A stretch of DNA of 62,094 nt from CAZJDM01 sp964544765 (lineage in GTDB: Bacteria > Bdellovibrionota_B > Oligoflexia > CAYFLR01), in the NCBI GenBank assembly GCA_964544765.1, contig CAZJDM010000003.1, positions 1 to 62,094 on the forward strand, read 5' to 3'. Of the stretch, positions 25,130 through 34,418 are shown piece by piece; within the stretch, counting starts at the first letter, position 1, and every line of letters begins with the position of its first letter. The position numbers and the translations under genes are program-made. Under the pieces are notes generated by a model, which made no database searches, had not been told where the DNA came from, and worked only from the letters and a program-made list of their open reading frames with translations.

Positions 25130-25819
25130 TTAGAGACCATGGCGTTCTAAAATGTCTTGGTAAGAGTTTATAGATCTGGCGCACCATTTATAAAGTAGAA
25201 GATCTTTAGTGTTTTCATCTATTGGAGTAGGGGATTTTTTTTGTAATGTTTTAGCTGTTTGCAATATGATTCCTAGGCATACAGATACATTTAAACTTTC
25301 AACGAATCCTCTCATTGGTATTTTAAAAGATACATCAGCTATTTCTTTTACATCATTTGAAATTCCTTCTAATTCATTACCCATTACAAAAGCGATCTTC
25401 TTTTCAAAATTCAATTCATCTAATTTTTTGTTGGCCTCTGGTGAAGCATAAACAATCTTAAATCCCTTTTCTTTAATGGAACTTAAACAAGTTTTGGCGT
25501 TGACATCGTAACTAATGGTTAACCAGTTATGAGCACCACGGGTAATATTATTAGTTAGATGAATTCGTTCTTTGCTGATAATGTGAGTATTTTGAATACC
25601 AAAGGCTTCACAAGTGCGTAACATGGCGGCTATGTTGTGTGGATGATGGATATCCTGAAATACGACCCGAAATTGATCTGTGCGGTTTTTTATGACCTTT
25701 AAAAAACGGTTAAAACGTTTTGCTGTTAAATGTTCTTTTAAAATTGCAATCGCTTTTTTAATATCATTGTCTTTAGGGAGGTAAAGATTTTGGTGATTAG
25801 GGTGGTCTTGGTTCTGCAT
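25130..25819 (-). CDS. trmH: tRNA (guanosine-2'-O)-methyltransferase, SpoU/TrmH family
   Basis: The 229-residue SPOUT methyltransferase has the three family motifs: HHPHNIAAMLRTCEAFG (~55-71), FVMGNELEGIS and IPMRGFVESLNVSVCLGI. The IPM..SLNVSV form is typical of TrmH, which methylates the 2'-OH of G18 in tRNA using S-adenosylmethionine. The N-terminal ~45 residues and the C-terminal RWCARSI-like helix also fit. It follows the exported-protein gene by 16 bases on the minus strand. Other SpoU methyltransferases such as TrmL or RlmB are less likely. Confidence 0.85.
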   Translation of the reverse strand: MQNQDHPNHQNLYLPKDNDIKKAIAILKEHLTAKRFNRFLKVIKNRTDQFRVVFQDIHHPHNIAAMLRTCEAFGIQNTHIISKERIHLTNNITRGAHNWLTISYDVNAKTCLSSIKEKGFKIVYASPEANKKLDELNFEKKIAFVMGNELEGISNDVKEIADVSFKIPMRGFVESLNVSVCLGIILQTAKTLQKKSPTPIDENTKDLLLYKWCARSINSYQDILERHGL

Positions 25820-25835
25820 AAAATGTCAAAATCCT

Positions 25836-26684
25836 TTAGTCAGAGTTGGTTTTGATAGTGAGGTTATTTAATAAAAAAGGCAAAGACAAAGGTTTTTTGT
25901 TTATAGCTGAAGAGGCTCCATGTAATTTGTAGTCCAGTAAATTCACTGTGATAATGGTCCCATTTGATTTTTGCAAAGTTAAAGAGGTTAAGCCAGAAAA
26001 AGGTATTTGGGGAGTAATTTGTAATTTTGCTCTTTCAGTAGGAACAGAAAAGACATTCACCGACATATCTTGTCCATTAATAACTTGTTTAACTGTGCCT
26101 TGTGAAATGATGTTTTCGGCGGAATTTTGGAAAATTTGTCTGATCTCTTGATTGGTCTTGTCTGCTTTTTGTAATAACTTTTTAAATACGGTAGTTAATA
26201 GTTTAGAAGTTGTTTTGACTGGTGGGCTTGATCCGTATTGAATAATGACGTCTTTATTATACTTTTGATCTATTAGAGAAAACATTTCATCTAAACTGTT
26301 TTTGAATCGTGGTTTGGGTGGTATAGTAGGCGATTTGAAGATTATATCTTTTTCACCTGGATTTTTAATTAAAACCTCTTTCCAATAGGTACTATTATCA
26401 GTCTTGGCTACTAGTGAAATGGTTAGAAAAGTTGTTTTGATTTTTTTCTGAGGTTTTTTGATAAGAATTTTATAACGCACCATTTGCCCCTTCTTCCATT
26501 TTAATAAGGGAAAAGTCTGAAGGGTGATAGCTTTGTTTGATTTGCCGGATTGTTTGGATTTATCGCTGACATTTAGGTTAGTTTTAGGTTTTTCTATTGC
26601 AAAAGAAAAGTAGGAGAAAAAGATCAAAATAGTTGGGGTGATTAATTTAGAAAACCAAATGATTTTTTTTTTCTTTATCTTCAT
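25836..26684 (-). CDS. Exported protein of unknown function
   Basis: The 282-residue protein has a very basic N-terminus (KIKKKK) followed by a hydrophobic signal (about 10-28, cut near SFA). A Lys/Ser/Thr-rich mature part with mainly beta propensity follows. No catalytic motif or known domain is recognised. It is upstream of trmH by 16 bases and probably co-transcribed with it. No clear SD is visible for the ATG. It is divergent from the barrel gene at 26849. Confidence 0.65.
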   Translation of the reverse strand: MKIKKKKIIWFSKLITPTILIFFSYFSFAIEKPKTNLNVSDKSKQSGKSNKAITLQTFPLLKWKKGQMVRYKILIKKPQKKIKTTFLTISLVAKTDNSTYWKEVLIKNPGEKDIIFKSPTIPPKPRFKNSLDEMFSLIDQKYNKDVIIQYGSSPPVKTTSKLLTTVFKKLLQKADKTNQEIRQIFQNSAENIISQGTVKQVINGQDMSVNVFSVPTERAKLQITPQIPFSGLTSLTLQKSNGTIITVNLLDYKLHGASSAINKKPLSLPFLLNNLTIKTNSD

Positions 26685-26752
26685 AGAAGTGGATCTAAGT
26701 ATTTGAACGATGAATTGTCAAGATAAAATTATTTTGATTTAACTGACGTGCT

Positions 26753-26772
26753 AGTTGATTAAATAGTCAACT
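26753..26772. promoter_or_regulatory. Inverted repeat in the divergent intergenic region
   Basis: AGTTGA (26753-26758) and TCAACT (26767-26772) are a perfect 6-base inverted repeat with an 8-base spacer. They lie between the divergent genes starting at 26684 and 26849. A dimeric regulator site is possible, and a TATAAT at 26822-26827 lies downstream. No regulator is identified. Confidence 0.3.
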
Positions 26773-26848
26773 TACAATAGAAGTGTTTACTTCAACCCTA
26801 AGGCAATGATACAATTGGGTTTATAATCGTATAAAAATCAAATTAAGG

Positions 26849-27682
26849 ATGAAAGGTATTTTCTTTGTGACTTGTAACATGAGGAAATTATTAGCGTTAA
26901 TGGTTCTATTGATGGGAACCAATTTATCAGCTAAAAAGTTTAAGATATTCCAGGATATAGATGTTTTTACAGGTTATGGATATTATCAAGCTACTTTGGT
27001 AGATGCCGCTATTGATTTTGACGATAAACTTACTGGTTTTGCTCCCAATGTTGGAATTAGGGTTCATTTTTTTCCGCCATCTTGGGTTAAATTGGGTTTG
27101 ACCTGTTCCTTGGGCATGATGGATACTTTAACGGGGGATATTGATAAAGAGGGGGAGGGTTTTTACTCCTTTGAAATTAAACCAAAGTTTTATGGAATGA
27201 AATCATGGCACTTGAACTCAGGTTTGGATATCATGATCCCCTTTAATTTAAGTAAAATAAAGTTTATTAAATTTTTTCGGAAAATGAAAAAGATAGAATT
27301 TGCTTTGCGAGGGGAAGCGGGTTTAATGTTGGGTACTGCTGATACCAGTGTAACTTTTGCCAAAAATGATTCTACTCAAGCAGAAAGTCTATATGGTGCC
27401 AAATTGCAGGCTGAGATGCAGGCTCTTGGACAATATTGGCAAGCTGATTTAACTACTAGTTGGATAATCAAAAAGAAGTTTAAACTGGGTATTACCATGG
27501 GTTATAGAAGGGTTATGTCATATATAATTGGTTCAAAAGTACCATTATTGTTAGATAGACCTAAAAGTATTAATGTGTCAGAGGTTGTATATGATGAAGA
27601 TATTGAAACTCTGGCTGTTTATAAAAATCTTAATACCATTCTTTTGCTACTTAATTTTAAATGGACCTTGGCTAAGCGTTGA
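26849..27682 (+). CDS. Putative outer-membrane beta-barrel protein
   Basis: The protein of up to 277 residues has a hydrophobic signal (MRKLLALMVLLMGTNLSA within residues 11-28) and a mature part of alternating beta-strands with Gly/aromatic content (TGYGYYQATL, VGIRVHFFPP, LGITMGYRRVM). It most resembles a small OMP or porin-like barrel. The start is uncertain. The ATG at 26849 has AAGG only 2 bases upstream. A GTG at 26867 has GAAAGG at a better distance (10 bases), and ATG 26879 would give a classic signal peptide. Confidence 0.65.
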   Translation: MKGIFFVTCNMRKLLALMVLLMGTNLSAKKFKIFQDIDVFTGYGYYQATLVDAAIDFDDKLTGFAPNVGIRVHFFPPSWVKLGLTCSLGMMDTLTGDIDKEGEGFYSFEIKPKFYGMKSWHLNSGLDIMIPFNLSKIKFIKFFRKMKKIEFALRGEAGLMLGTADTSVTFAKNDSTQAESLYGAKLQAEMQALGQYWQADLTTSWIIKKKFKLGITMGYRRVMSYIIGSKVPLLLDRPKSINVSEVVYDEDIETLAVYKNLNTILLLLNFKWTLAKR

Positions 27683-27803
27683 GTATGTTCTGCTCATAAA
27701 TCAACCTAGTAATAATTCATAAGTATTCAATAAATTAATAAAGAATCGAAAAAATTTTACGAAAAAAATAGTGATATGATGACCTTTTCTATGTTTTGAG
27801 GTT

Positions 27804-28622
27804 GTGGTGAAGTTATTTTATATTTTCATTATGAAGATATGTCTAGTTTATATTTGTAATTTCTTTATGTTATTGGGATTAACAGCAGAAAGCTGGGCGA
27901 TAGAAAAAGACCCACAAGTCAATGAAAAACCAAAAAAATCGACTATTAAAAAGAAACGAATAAAAAAGAAAAGGAGAGTGGAGAAGGAAGAAAGTCAAGA
28001 AATAATCAAACCTCAAAGATCTAAAAAGGAGGAGAGACAAAAAGAAGTTGTTGTTAGGGATAAAGAACCTGTTATCTGGGATATGCCCTATATAATTGAA
28101 ACAGCTTTTCAAACTGGAACATTACTTAATGAATCATATGTTAAGGCGTATTTGTTTGGAGCCAAAGGCGGTATTATATTTTCTGGCTTAGTAGGGATCG
28201 AGGTAGAGTTTAGCTTGATAAGTTCAGCAGAAAACCAGGATAAAAAAGAACTGAATAAGTTGAAAGATCTAGCCGAAGCTAATTCGAAAACTGTGAATAT
28301 TAACCTAGATAAAAATGTTGTAAAAACTTATTTTGATTATGAATTTTTTATAATTCCTATTAAGGCCAAACTCATTTCATTTGTCTTACCTGTGTATTAT
28401 TTTGATATGTTTTTCTTGGCTGGTCAAAGTCAATTGAAGACAGATCAAGGTAGGATCAGTGCTTTAATGATGGGTGTGGGTCAGAGAATTTACGTAAGCT
28501 ACAATCTTTCAATCAGGATGGATTTAAAAATTAGGTTTTTCTCGGAAGAAAAAGGAACAGATGAAGAAAACATTAGTCGACGACTAGTAAGTTTTGGTTT
28601 GGGAGTAAGTTATATGCTTTGA
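27804..28622 (+). CDS. Putative outer-membrane protein with polybasic segment after the signal peptide
   Basis: The ~272-residue protein starts with tandem GTG codons (27804, 27807) after GAGG; the second has the better spacing. A signal peptide (~10-32) is followed by a strongly basic Lys/Arg-rich segment (~40-82). A beta-strand-rich domain then ends in FGLGVSYML, as in small barrels. It lies 121 bases after another barrel gene on the same strand. Combining a Lys/Arg cluster with a barrel recalls the C-terminal tail of the 20030 gene, with the order reversed. Confidence 0.65.
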   Translation: MVKLFYIFIMKICLVYICNFFMLLGLTAESWAIEKDPQVNEKPKKSTIKKKRIKKKRRVEKEESQEIIKPQRSKKEERQKEVVVRDKEPVIWDMPYIIETAFQTGTLLNESYVKAYLFGAKGGIIFSGLVGIEVEFSLISSAENQDKKELNKLKDLAEANSKTVNINLDKNVVKTYFDYEFFIIPIKAKLISFVLPVYYFDMFFLAGQSQLKTDQGRISALMMGVGQRIYVSYNLSIRMDLKIRFFSEEKGTDEENISRRLVSFGLGVSYML

Positions 28623-28650
28623 TATGATGAGATGAGGTGAGTAACACCGA

Positions 28651-29799
28651 TTATAGATCAATCAAAGGACGGTTGTGTAATTCGCTATTACATGAGTTAA
28701 AAGTTGATTTGTCCATTTTGATCCATTCGAAGACCGGTTGTCCCAATCCTAGTGGAGCAGTTAGATCCTTTCCTACAAATCGGTAATATGTTTTTTGATC
28801 CTCTTGTCGGGCGTACATTTTTTCTAAGGCGTTATCAAGAGTGACGTCCTCTTCTTTTAGTTTCAATAAAAATTGCATAGCCGTATATTTTATAAAGTAA
28901 CTAAATGATTCATGTTCAGGTAAAAAGGCTTCAAAATGGACTCTATCAATACATTTAAGGTATTTCTTTTTTAATTCAGGTTCGGTTTTCTTTTTCTTCA
29001 TGGTCTTTTTATATCTTTTATGACAAGCTGCTATGAATTTATCTATTTCAGAGGGGTCAGCTATAGGGAAGTCTTGAGTTACATATTGAAGAGCTCTTTT
29101 ATATCCCAAAAAATTTGTAACTTTGTATAGAGGGTATTGCTTATTTTTATCAATAAAAGGTCCTTTATAGGTCGACCAGAAGTTTACAAGTAAGTTTCGT
29201 GTTGATTGTTTTAATTCACTTATATCTTTTACTCCAGTATATTCAGGATCTTTAGGATCAATGGCCACCACTTTCCAGTCTGCTTTCCAATGTTTTTTCT
29301 TCTTACAAGGAGCTTTCTTGCATTTATGTAATTTCATTATTCCAATTACCTTAACAGTCGAAGACTCTTTTTTTCCTGAATCAAGTAGTTGTTTATAATA
29401 TTCATCTCTTCCTATTACTATAAGCTGTAATATTTTTCCTTTTTTGCTGTAACGACCCGGAGAAACACCATAATTAGCGACAAATCCATCAGATGTATAG
29501 TCTTTAGTTACCGATTTTTGAGAGCATGTTAATCGTTTTACTGATAAATTGCCTGTTGAAAGGTGATAACGAAATAATTTATTACCACCACTATATGCGG
29601 TAGGTGTAAATAAAACCTCGTCGTCTGCCAAATCAGCCGAGTCTAATAATTTATAAAGTAATTTGGGTTTATCCGGCTCAAATGGGTTATTTTGACCAGA
29701 GCCAGATTCATCCTGCTCCCCTTCTTTGTCTTTTTTAGTGGGGGTACAAGCTGAAAAAACTAATAATATCAATAGTAAAATAAATTTAAGATTTGACAT
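28651..29799 (-). CDS. Lipoprotein of unknown function
   Basis: The 382-residue protein has a lipoprotein signal ending in VFSAC (Cys18), an acidic linker (KEGEQDESGSGQ) and a Lys-rich globular part. The latter contains CKKAPCKKKK and several other Cys residues (CSQK, CHKRY, CIDR, CNSE). No family is recognised. AGGA lies upstream of the ATG. It follows slt on the minus strand after 147 bases and is convergent with the gene ending at 28622. Confidence 0.7.
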   Translation of the reverse strand: MSNLKFILLLILLVFSACTPTKKDKEGEQDESGSGQNNPFEPDKPKLLYKLLDSADLADDEVLFTPTAYSGGNKLFRYHLSTGNLSVKRLTCSQKSVTKDYTSDGFVANYGVSPGRYSKKGKILQLIVIGRDEYYKQLLDSGKKESSTVKVIGIMKLHKCKKAPCKKKKHWKADWKVVAIDPKDPEYTGVKDISELKQSTRNLLVNFWSTYKGPFIDKNKQYPLYKVTNFLGYKRALQYVTQDFPIADPSEIDKFIAACHKRYKKTMKKKKTEPELKKKYLKCIDRVHFEAFLPEHESFSYFIKYTAMQFLLKLKEEDVTLDNALEKMYARQEDQKTYYRFVGKDLTAPLGLGQPVFEWIKMDKSTFNSCNSELHNRPLIDL

Positions 29800-29870
29800 A
29801 GATGTTAAGATTCCTTTAAAGGTATTAAGGTATTACACACCGAAACGCTTCTTTTGAAGCTCTTACTCTT

Positions 29871-29889
29871 TAACATAAAAATTATGTTA
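29871..29889. repeat. AT-rich perfect hairpin between slt and the lipoprotein gene
   Basis: TAACATAA and TTATGTTA form a perfect 8-base stem around a 3-base loop. A second short hairpin GCTTC-tttt-GAAGC lies at 29847-29860. Nearby, TTTATAAAGGT occurs twice (29910-29920 and 29929-29939). None has a T run in the minus orientation, so they look regulatory or structural rather than terminating. Confidence 0.35.
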
Positions 29890-29946
29890 TTTGCAAGTTT
29901 CTTGCTCAATTTATAAAGGTTATAGAGGTTTATAAAGGTGGATCAG

Positions 29947-32190
29947 CTAATTTCTGTCCTTTAAATAAGTGTCGTTAGAAGCATAGTAGGTAAATTGGGG
30001 TAAGGGAATATGTGCTAATTTAGACTCAGACTTGTAGATTTTGCGGTAATGAAAGAAATTTACCATTACCTTTTTGACGTAATTTCTGGTTTCTCGGAAA
30101 GGTATATTTTCAATAAATTGATCAATGTATAAATCAGGGCCCTGATTTATCCAGTTTAACACGCGTTCTTCCCCTGCATTATATGCTGCTGTTGCCAATA
30201 TGTAATTTCCATCAAAGAGATCTAATAACTGTCTTAAGTAGTATGTTCCTAATTTAATATTGGTGGTTGGTTGACTTAAGTATGTGGTATCAAAATCTAT
30301 TAGTTTGGTAAGATCTGCTAATCGTTTACCAGTCTTGGGCATAATTTGCATCAAGCCAATAGCTCCAGCGGGAGATACAACTTGAGGGCGAAATCCACTT
30401 TCTGCTCTCATTATGGACCAGATGAAAGCCATATCAATATCATGTTTTCTGGCGTTTTTTTCAACTTGACTTCTAAAGGCCTGAGGGTAAAACGCTTGTA
30501 TTAAGATTGACTTTTGGGTTGTCGTTAATGGCAATTTTTCCTTGTGGTATTTTAATACTGCCTTATAAGGTGTTCGATAATTATTAACTTTGGAAAACAA
30601 ATATGTAAAAGCAGGAATGTAGTTGTCATTTTTTGCGTATTGATAAAAATCATTTTGCATTAGTATATTGGCCTCAGTTTTATACCCTAACTCGATTAAG
30701 GTAATCTTCTTATCCAATTCATTAACAGGAGGGTATACTTCAGATAATATTTCTGGTTCTTGTATTTTTCGGTAAGCAATAGTATCTTCTGGTTGATCTT
30801 CGACACTATTGGATTCGTTAATGTTATTGAGCCATTTATGGGCCATTAAGCCATAATAACCGTGAGGACTTTTATCTCGAATATTTTGAAATATTACTTT
30901 TGCCTCCTCTTTCTTTTTTAAGCTCCATAATGTTCTGGCTTTCCAATAAGAAGCTTTTTTACCTAGATGTCGTGTAGGGTATTGTTTACTTATATTGTTA
31001 AATTTTGATAATGCCTTATTCAGGTCCCTATTTAAAAGTGAATTCCAAGCACTATACCATTTAGAAGAGGATCTTCTACCAGATAAATTAAAATATTTAT
31101 CAGCTGTGGCAAAATCTCCTTCGCGTAAATATTCCAGGGCTAGTTCAAAGGTTGCATTACGACCATACTTGGTCTTAGGATGGTTATTGATAGCTTTTTT
31201 AAAATAGTATTTGCCTTGTTCCGATTTTCCTGATCGATTATATGAACGAGCGGTTTGATACAAAGCATAGGCTTTTTGGGATGATTTACGTACAAGTGAA
31301 TAGAGAAATTTATAAGTCGGTGCAGCTTTGCTATAATTCCTTTCTTTAAAATAATAATTTGCTATGTGCTTGGCAGTTTCAATTTCAATTTTTTGGATAC
31401 GATTTTTCTTTTGAGGTGTATTTAAAGCTTGATAGATTGATAAAATTCCCTTCCTGTCTTTATTTCGGGCATAAAATCTGGTTAACTTCGGTAGTTTTTT
31501 TCTACCAGAGAATTTAGATGAAGGAGATAAAATATTATTTTTTACTAGAAATGTTTTAACTTTTTTATAAAAAGCCGGATCCTTTATCTCCCATAATAGA
31601 GTATTTAAGGTTTTGCTAGCTTTAGTAACAATACCTTGTTTGAGATATGCTTTACCCAATTTGAACCATAGTTCATTTTTGTCCTGCTTGTTACCATAAG
31701 CGATCTTTTTTTTCGTTAGGATTAGTCTGACTTTTTCTAAGTTTGATAATTCCAATTCTGACTCTAATATTCGATAAAAAGCTTCTTTTTGAAACTTTTT
31801 TATTTCTTTAATTTTTTTGAATTTTTTAATATGGGCCATTTTTTGTAGTGATTGATACGCGTCAATTGCTTTTAAAAACTGCCTATCATTAAAAAAACTC
31901 TTACCTAAGTAAAGATAGACTAGTTGTATATAATCGTTTTCTTCATTTTGTTTTAGATAGTTTAGGCACTTTAAATAGTGTGGAATTGCTAAACTATATT
32001 TTGTTTGATCAAAAAATTGCTTACCCTTTTTTAAGTCGGAATAAAAAGATTTCTCTTGTATTAGTTTTTGAGAACTTTCTATTACAGCGGGTATTGTTGT
32101 ACAAAAGAAAATTATCAAAACTGGGTAACTGAGAATTATAAGCAGTGTACGTAACATTATTAAGGATTTCTTTCGAATGGAGTTGAACAT
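29947..32190 (-). CDS. slt: Soluble lytic murein transglycosylase with TPR-like helical domain
   Basis: The 747-residue protein has an N-terminal membrane/signal segment (~10-32). A long helical superhelix of TPR-like repeats follows (~45-440, for example SLAIPHYLKCL and KAAPTYKFLY). The C-terminal lysozyme-like domain (~575-720) contains MRAESGFRPQVVSPAGAIGLMQIMP and NIKLGTYYLRQLL, then AAYNAGEERVLNW. The Glu in AESGF is the catalytic acid. Slt cleaves peptidoglycan glycan strands in the periplasm. Length and layout match the Slt70 type. The ATG at 32190 has only a short-spaced AGG; codon 12 is a possible alternative start. Confidence 0.93.
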   Translation of the reverse strand: MFNSIRKKSLIMLRTLLIILSYPVLIIFFCTTIPAVIESSQKLIQEKSFYSDLKKGKQFFDQTKYSLAIPHYLKCLNYLKQNEENDYIQLVYLYLGKSFFNDRQFLKAIDAYQSLQKMAHIKKFKKIKEIKKFQKEAFYRILESELELSNLEKVRLILTKKKIAYGNKQDKNELWFKLGKAYLKQGIVTKASKTLNTLLWEIKDPAFYKKVKTFLVKNNILSPSSKFSGRKKLPKLTRFYARNKDRKGILSIYQALNTPQKKNRIQKIEIETAKHIANYYFKERNYSKAAPTYKFLYSLVRKSSQKAYALYQTARSYNRSGKSEQGKYYFKKAINNHPKTKYGRNATFELALEYLREGDFATADKYFNLSGRRSSSKWYSAWNSLLNRDLNKALSKFNNISKQYPTRHLGKKASYWKARTLWSLKKKEEAKVIFQNIRDKSPHGYYGLMAHKWLNNINESNSVEDQPEDTIAYRKIQEPEILSEVYPPVNELDKKITLIELGYKTEANILMQNDFYQYAKNDNYIPAFTYLFSKVNNYRTPYKAVLKYHKEKLPLTTTQKSILIQAFYPQAFRSQVEKNARKHDIDMAFIWSIMRAESGFRPQVVSPAGAIGLMQIMPKTGKRLADLTKLIDFDTTYLSQPTTNIKLGTYYLRQLLDLFDGNYILATAAYNAGEERVLNWINQGPDLYIDQFIENIPFRETRNYVKKVMVNFFHYRKIYKSESKLAHIPLPQFTYYASNDTYLKDRN

Positions 32191-32252
32191 ACCTACAAGT
32201 ATTCGGTAGGAATTTTAAATACTTGAGTAAATTTCTTGTAACTTCTTAATTC

Positions 32253-33137
32253 CTAAAGATGAACAAAAAAGGTGAGACCTCCAAAATAGGAGGTTAAAGT
32301 TAACTCAGTTACATGAAATTTTTGTGATTCAAAATTTCTTGAGGCATACGAATATCCACCAAAAAATCTCAGCGCTCCGATTTCAATGAAGAACTCTCCT
32401 TCGTACGAGTAATATTGTTTAAAAGATGGATCGGTTCCATTGGTATAATAATTGAATTCCTTCCAGTAAAAGAAATGTCCTTCGATTCCAATAATAGGAA
32501 AGAAATAAAAAGTCATGGCCACGCCAGGAGCATATGCCGCGAATTTTTCTAAATAAGGATCGTAATCTGAAGACATCTCCATTTTTTCTAAATGAAATTG
32601 TGTTCGAAATTTTAATGCAAGTTGGAAATCCTGTGAATCAACACCTAAAAAACGGAAGGATAATTCCAATCCTTGAATATCCAGTAATGATGCGGGATAA
32701 AGCGTTTTGGGTTTGGGTATTAAGTTTCGAAAGGTTTTCTCGGGGCCAAAGGACATGCCATTTGGTGAGATACTTTGATAAATAAAAAATAACCCAATAT
32801 CAAAATCATACATTCTGTTGGAAGTAGCTTCTAATAAACAATTATTACAATAAACCCCACCTCGTAAATAATATGAGGGCGCTGCTACCATATTTTTACT
32901 CGATCTGTAGGCAGTTAATACTCCATTGTTCCACCTAATGGAGGAGTGTAAAGAATATTCGATATCAGCTTTATTACTTTTTCTACGTTTATCTGTAATT
33001 GCGCTTTGAAAGGGTTTGGCCATTATTTTTTCAATAAAGGTCATTTCGGCCCACAAGATTTTTGAAAAAGATAAAAATACACCAATAGTTATTAGTATTT
33101 GAATAAAAACAAAACGTAGGGTCATGCTTGTAAGCAT
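32253..33137 (-). CDS. Putative outer-membrane beta-barrel protein
   Basis: The 294-residue protein has a signal peptide (~1-30, cut after LWA) and a beta-rich mature part with aromatic strands and Gly turns (VAMTFYFFPIIGIEGHFFYW, FIEIGALRFFGGYSYASR). It ends in Phe-Val-His-Leu. It resembles small porin-like barrels; no specific family is recognised. It lies upstream of slt by 62 bases on the minus strand. Start choice between 33137 and 33125 is uncertain because neither has a clear SD. Confidence 0.65.
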   Translation of the reverse strand: MLTSMTLRFVFIQILITIGVFLSFSKILWAEMTFIEKIMAKPFQSAITDKRRKSNKADIEYSLHSSIRWNNGVLTAYRSSKNMVAAPSYYLRGGVYCNNCLLEATSNRMYDFDIGLFFIYQSISPNGMSFGPEKTFRNLIPKPKTLYPASLLDIQGLELSFRFLGVDSQDFQLALKFRTQFHLEKMEMSSDYDPYLEKFAAYAPGVAMTFYFFPIIGIEGHFFYWKEFNYYTNGTDPSFKQYYSYEGEFFIEIGALRFFGGYSYASRNFESQKFHVTELTLTSYFGGLTFFVHL

Positions 33138-33223
33138 AATAGAATTTTAAAAATTATTCAATTTTTAACTATTTTCAAAAGGAGCTTGAACTATATCCTC
33201 AAAAAAGATTTTATTCTATTCAT

Positions 33224-33775
33224 TTAATTGATTGACTCTCCACCTGGTATTAATCCGGCTGGATCGATATTCATCTTTTTAAGAACTGTATTCCAGATAG
33301 TTTTGGGGGAAGAATTAAAAATAATTTCTTTGTTTGCTTCGGTTGAGATCCAGGTACCAATCTTGATCTCATTGTTCAGTTGATCTATTCCCCAACCTGA
33401 ATATCCTAAGAAGAAGCGTATTTGTTGACTGTCATTCTTCAATAATTCTTCTAGAGACTCCTTGGAGGTGCTTAAATATACTCCAGGAAGAATTTCTTGT
33501 TTTTCCTCTACTTTGTTGTTGTCGTGAACAATCCATCCTAATTCGGTCTGAACGGGTCCACCCTGATAGGCGGGAATATTTTTAATGGCATCGTTACATT
33601 CTAATTGCTGATCTTTTCCTATCTGGTTTAAAGTAATAGATAGAGGATTATTAATGATTAAACCAAAGGCACCCTTAGAAGAATCTTCCAAAAGGAGAAT
33701 GACGCTTTGTTTAAAGTTTGCATCCGACATTTGGGGCATGGCAATTAAAAATGATACTTTATCTATTTTCTTCAT
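33224..33775 (-). CDS. yqgE: YqgE/AlgH family protein (UPF0301)
   Basis: The 183-residue protein matches the DUF179 family: FLIAMPQMSDANFKQSVILLLE (9-30), GAFGLIINNPLS, YQGGPVQTELGWIVHD and RFFLGYSGWGIDQLNNEI. The family has a known fold but an uncertain role, and in some bacteria it is linked to alginate or virulence regulation. Length is normal. It lies on the minus strand between a barrel gene and a lipoprotein gene; neighbours give no further clue. Confidence 0.93.
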   Translation of the reverse strand: MKKIDKVSFLIAMPQMSDANFKQSVILLLEDSSKGAFGLIINNPLSITLNQIGKDQQLECNDAIKNIPAYQGGPVQTELGWIVHDNNKVEEKQEILPGVYLSTSKESLEELLKNDSQQIRFFLGYSGWGIDQLNNEIKIGTWISTEANKEIIFNSSPKTIWNTVLKKMNIDPAGLIPGGESIN

Positions 33776-33846
33776 ACAAATTAGGTGTTACATCATTTGG
33801 ATGTTATTTGTCAATAAGTGCTGGTAGTATCTGTTTTGCTATTGTA

Positions 33847-34398
33847 CTAATTAAGGTGACAGGTAAGCGAAGTTGTACCTCTCAAAATTCCTCGTTGAAC
33901 TGTTTTTACTTGGTAGTAAATATCGACCTTTAAGGGATCCGCAGTTTCCTCAAAATTATTGGGAATCAAATATTCAATACTGGATTCTTCGACCCCTATA
34001 GTAGTACCGTCAGGTTGCCAGGTAAACTGTTTACTAGGACTAGGATAGTTTATGCAAATATTTTGCTTTAATAAATTGGGATCAATTAATGTACATGGAA
34101 GCATCTGAAGGTTCCTTCCTACCCATGGTTGAGAAAAAGATAAATTTGTTAAATAGATATTTATATAAAGCATCTCAAGATATTTGGAGTTTTTAAAATA
34201 GTTAATTTTGGCACTTGATTTTTTTGAAGAAGAGCTGACGCATTGCCATGTTTTTGTGGGAACTGGTTCAATTGCAATTCTTTTTACTTCACTTTGATTT
34301 TTTTGCTTTGATCTGGTGTGACAAGAATATAAAAATATTGAAATAAACACTATAAAAGATATTGAAGATAGTATTAAGAGTATATTTTGTTTTCTCAT
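33847..34398 (-). CDS. Lipoprotein of unknown function
   Basis: The 183-residue protein has a long hydrophobic signal (6-25) ending in LYSC, then a Lys/Gln/Ser-rich linker and a beta-rich domain with several Cys residues (WQCVSSSS, LPCTLID, NICINYP, LTCHLN). It may fold as a small disulfide-bonded periplasmic domain. It follows the FG-GAP/metallopeptidase lipoprotein by 20 bases, so the two are probably made together. It could be a partner or inhibitor of that protein, but this is only context. Confidence 0.65.
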   Translation of the reverse strand: MRKQNILLILSSISFIVFISIFLYSCHTRSKQKNQSEVKRIAIEPVPTKTWQCVSSSSKKSSAKINYFKNSKYLEMLYINIYLTNLSFSQPWVGRNLQMLPCTLIDPNLLKQNICINYPSPSKQFTWQPDGTTIGVEESSIEYLIPNNFEETADPLKVDIYYQVKTVQRGILRGTTSLTCHLN

Positions 34399-34418
34399 AG
34401 TGCTTCTCCTAATCTTAG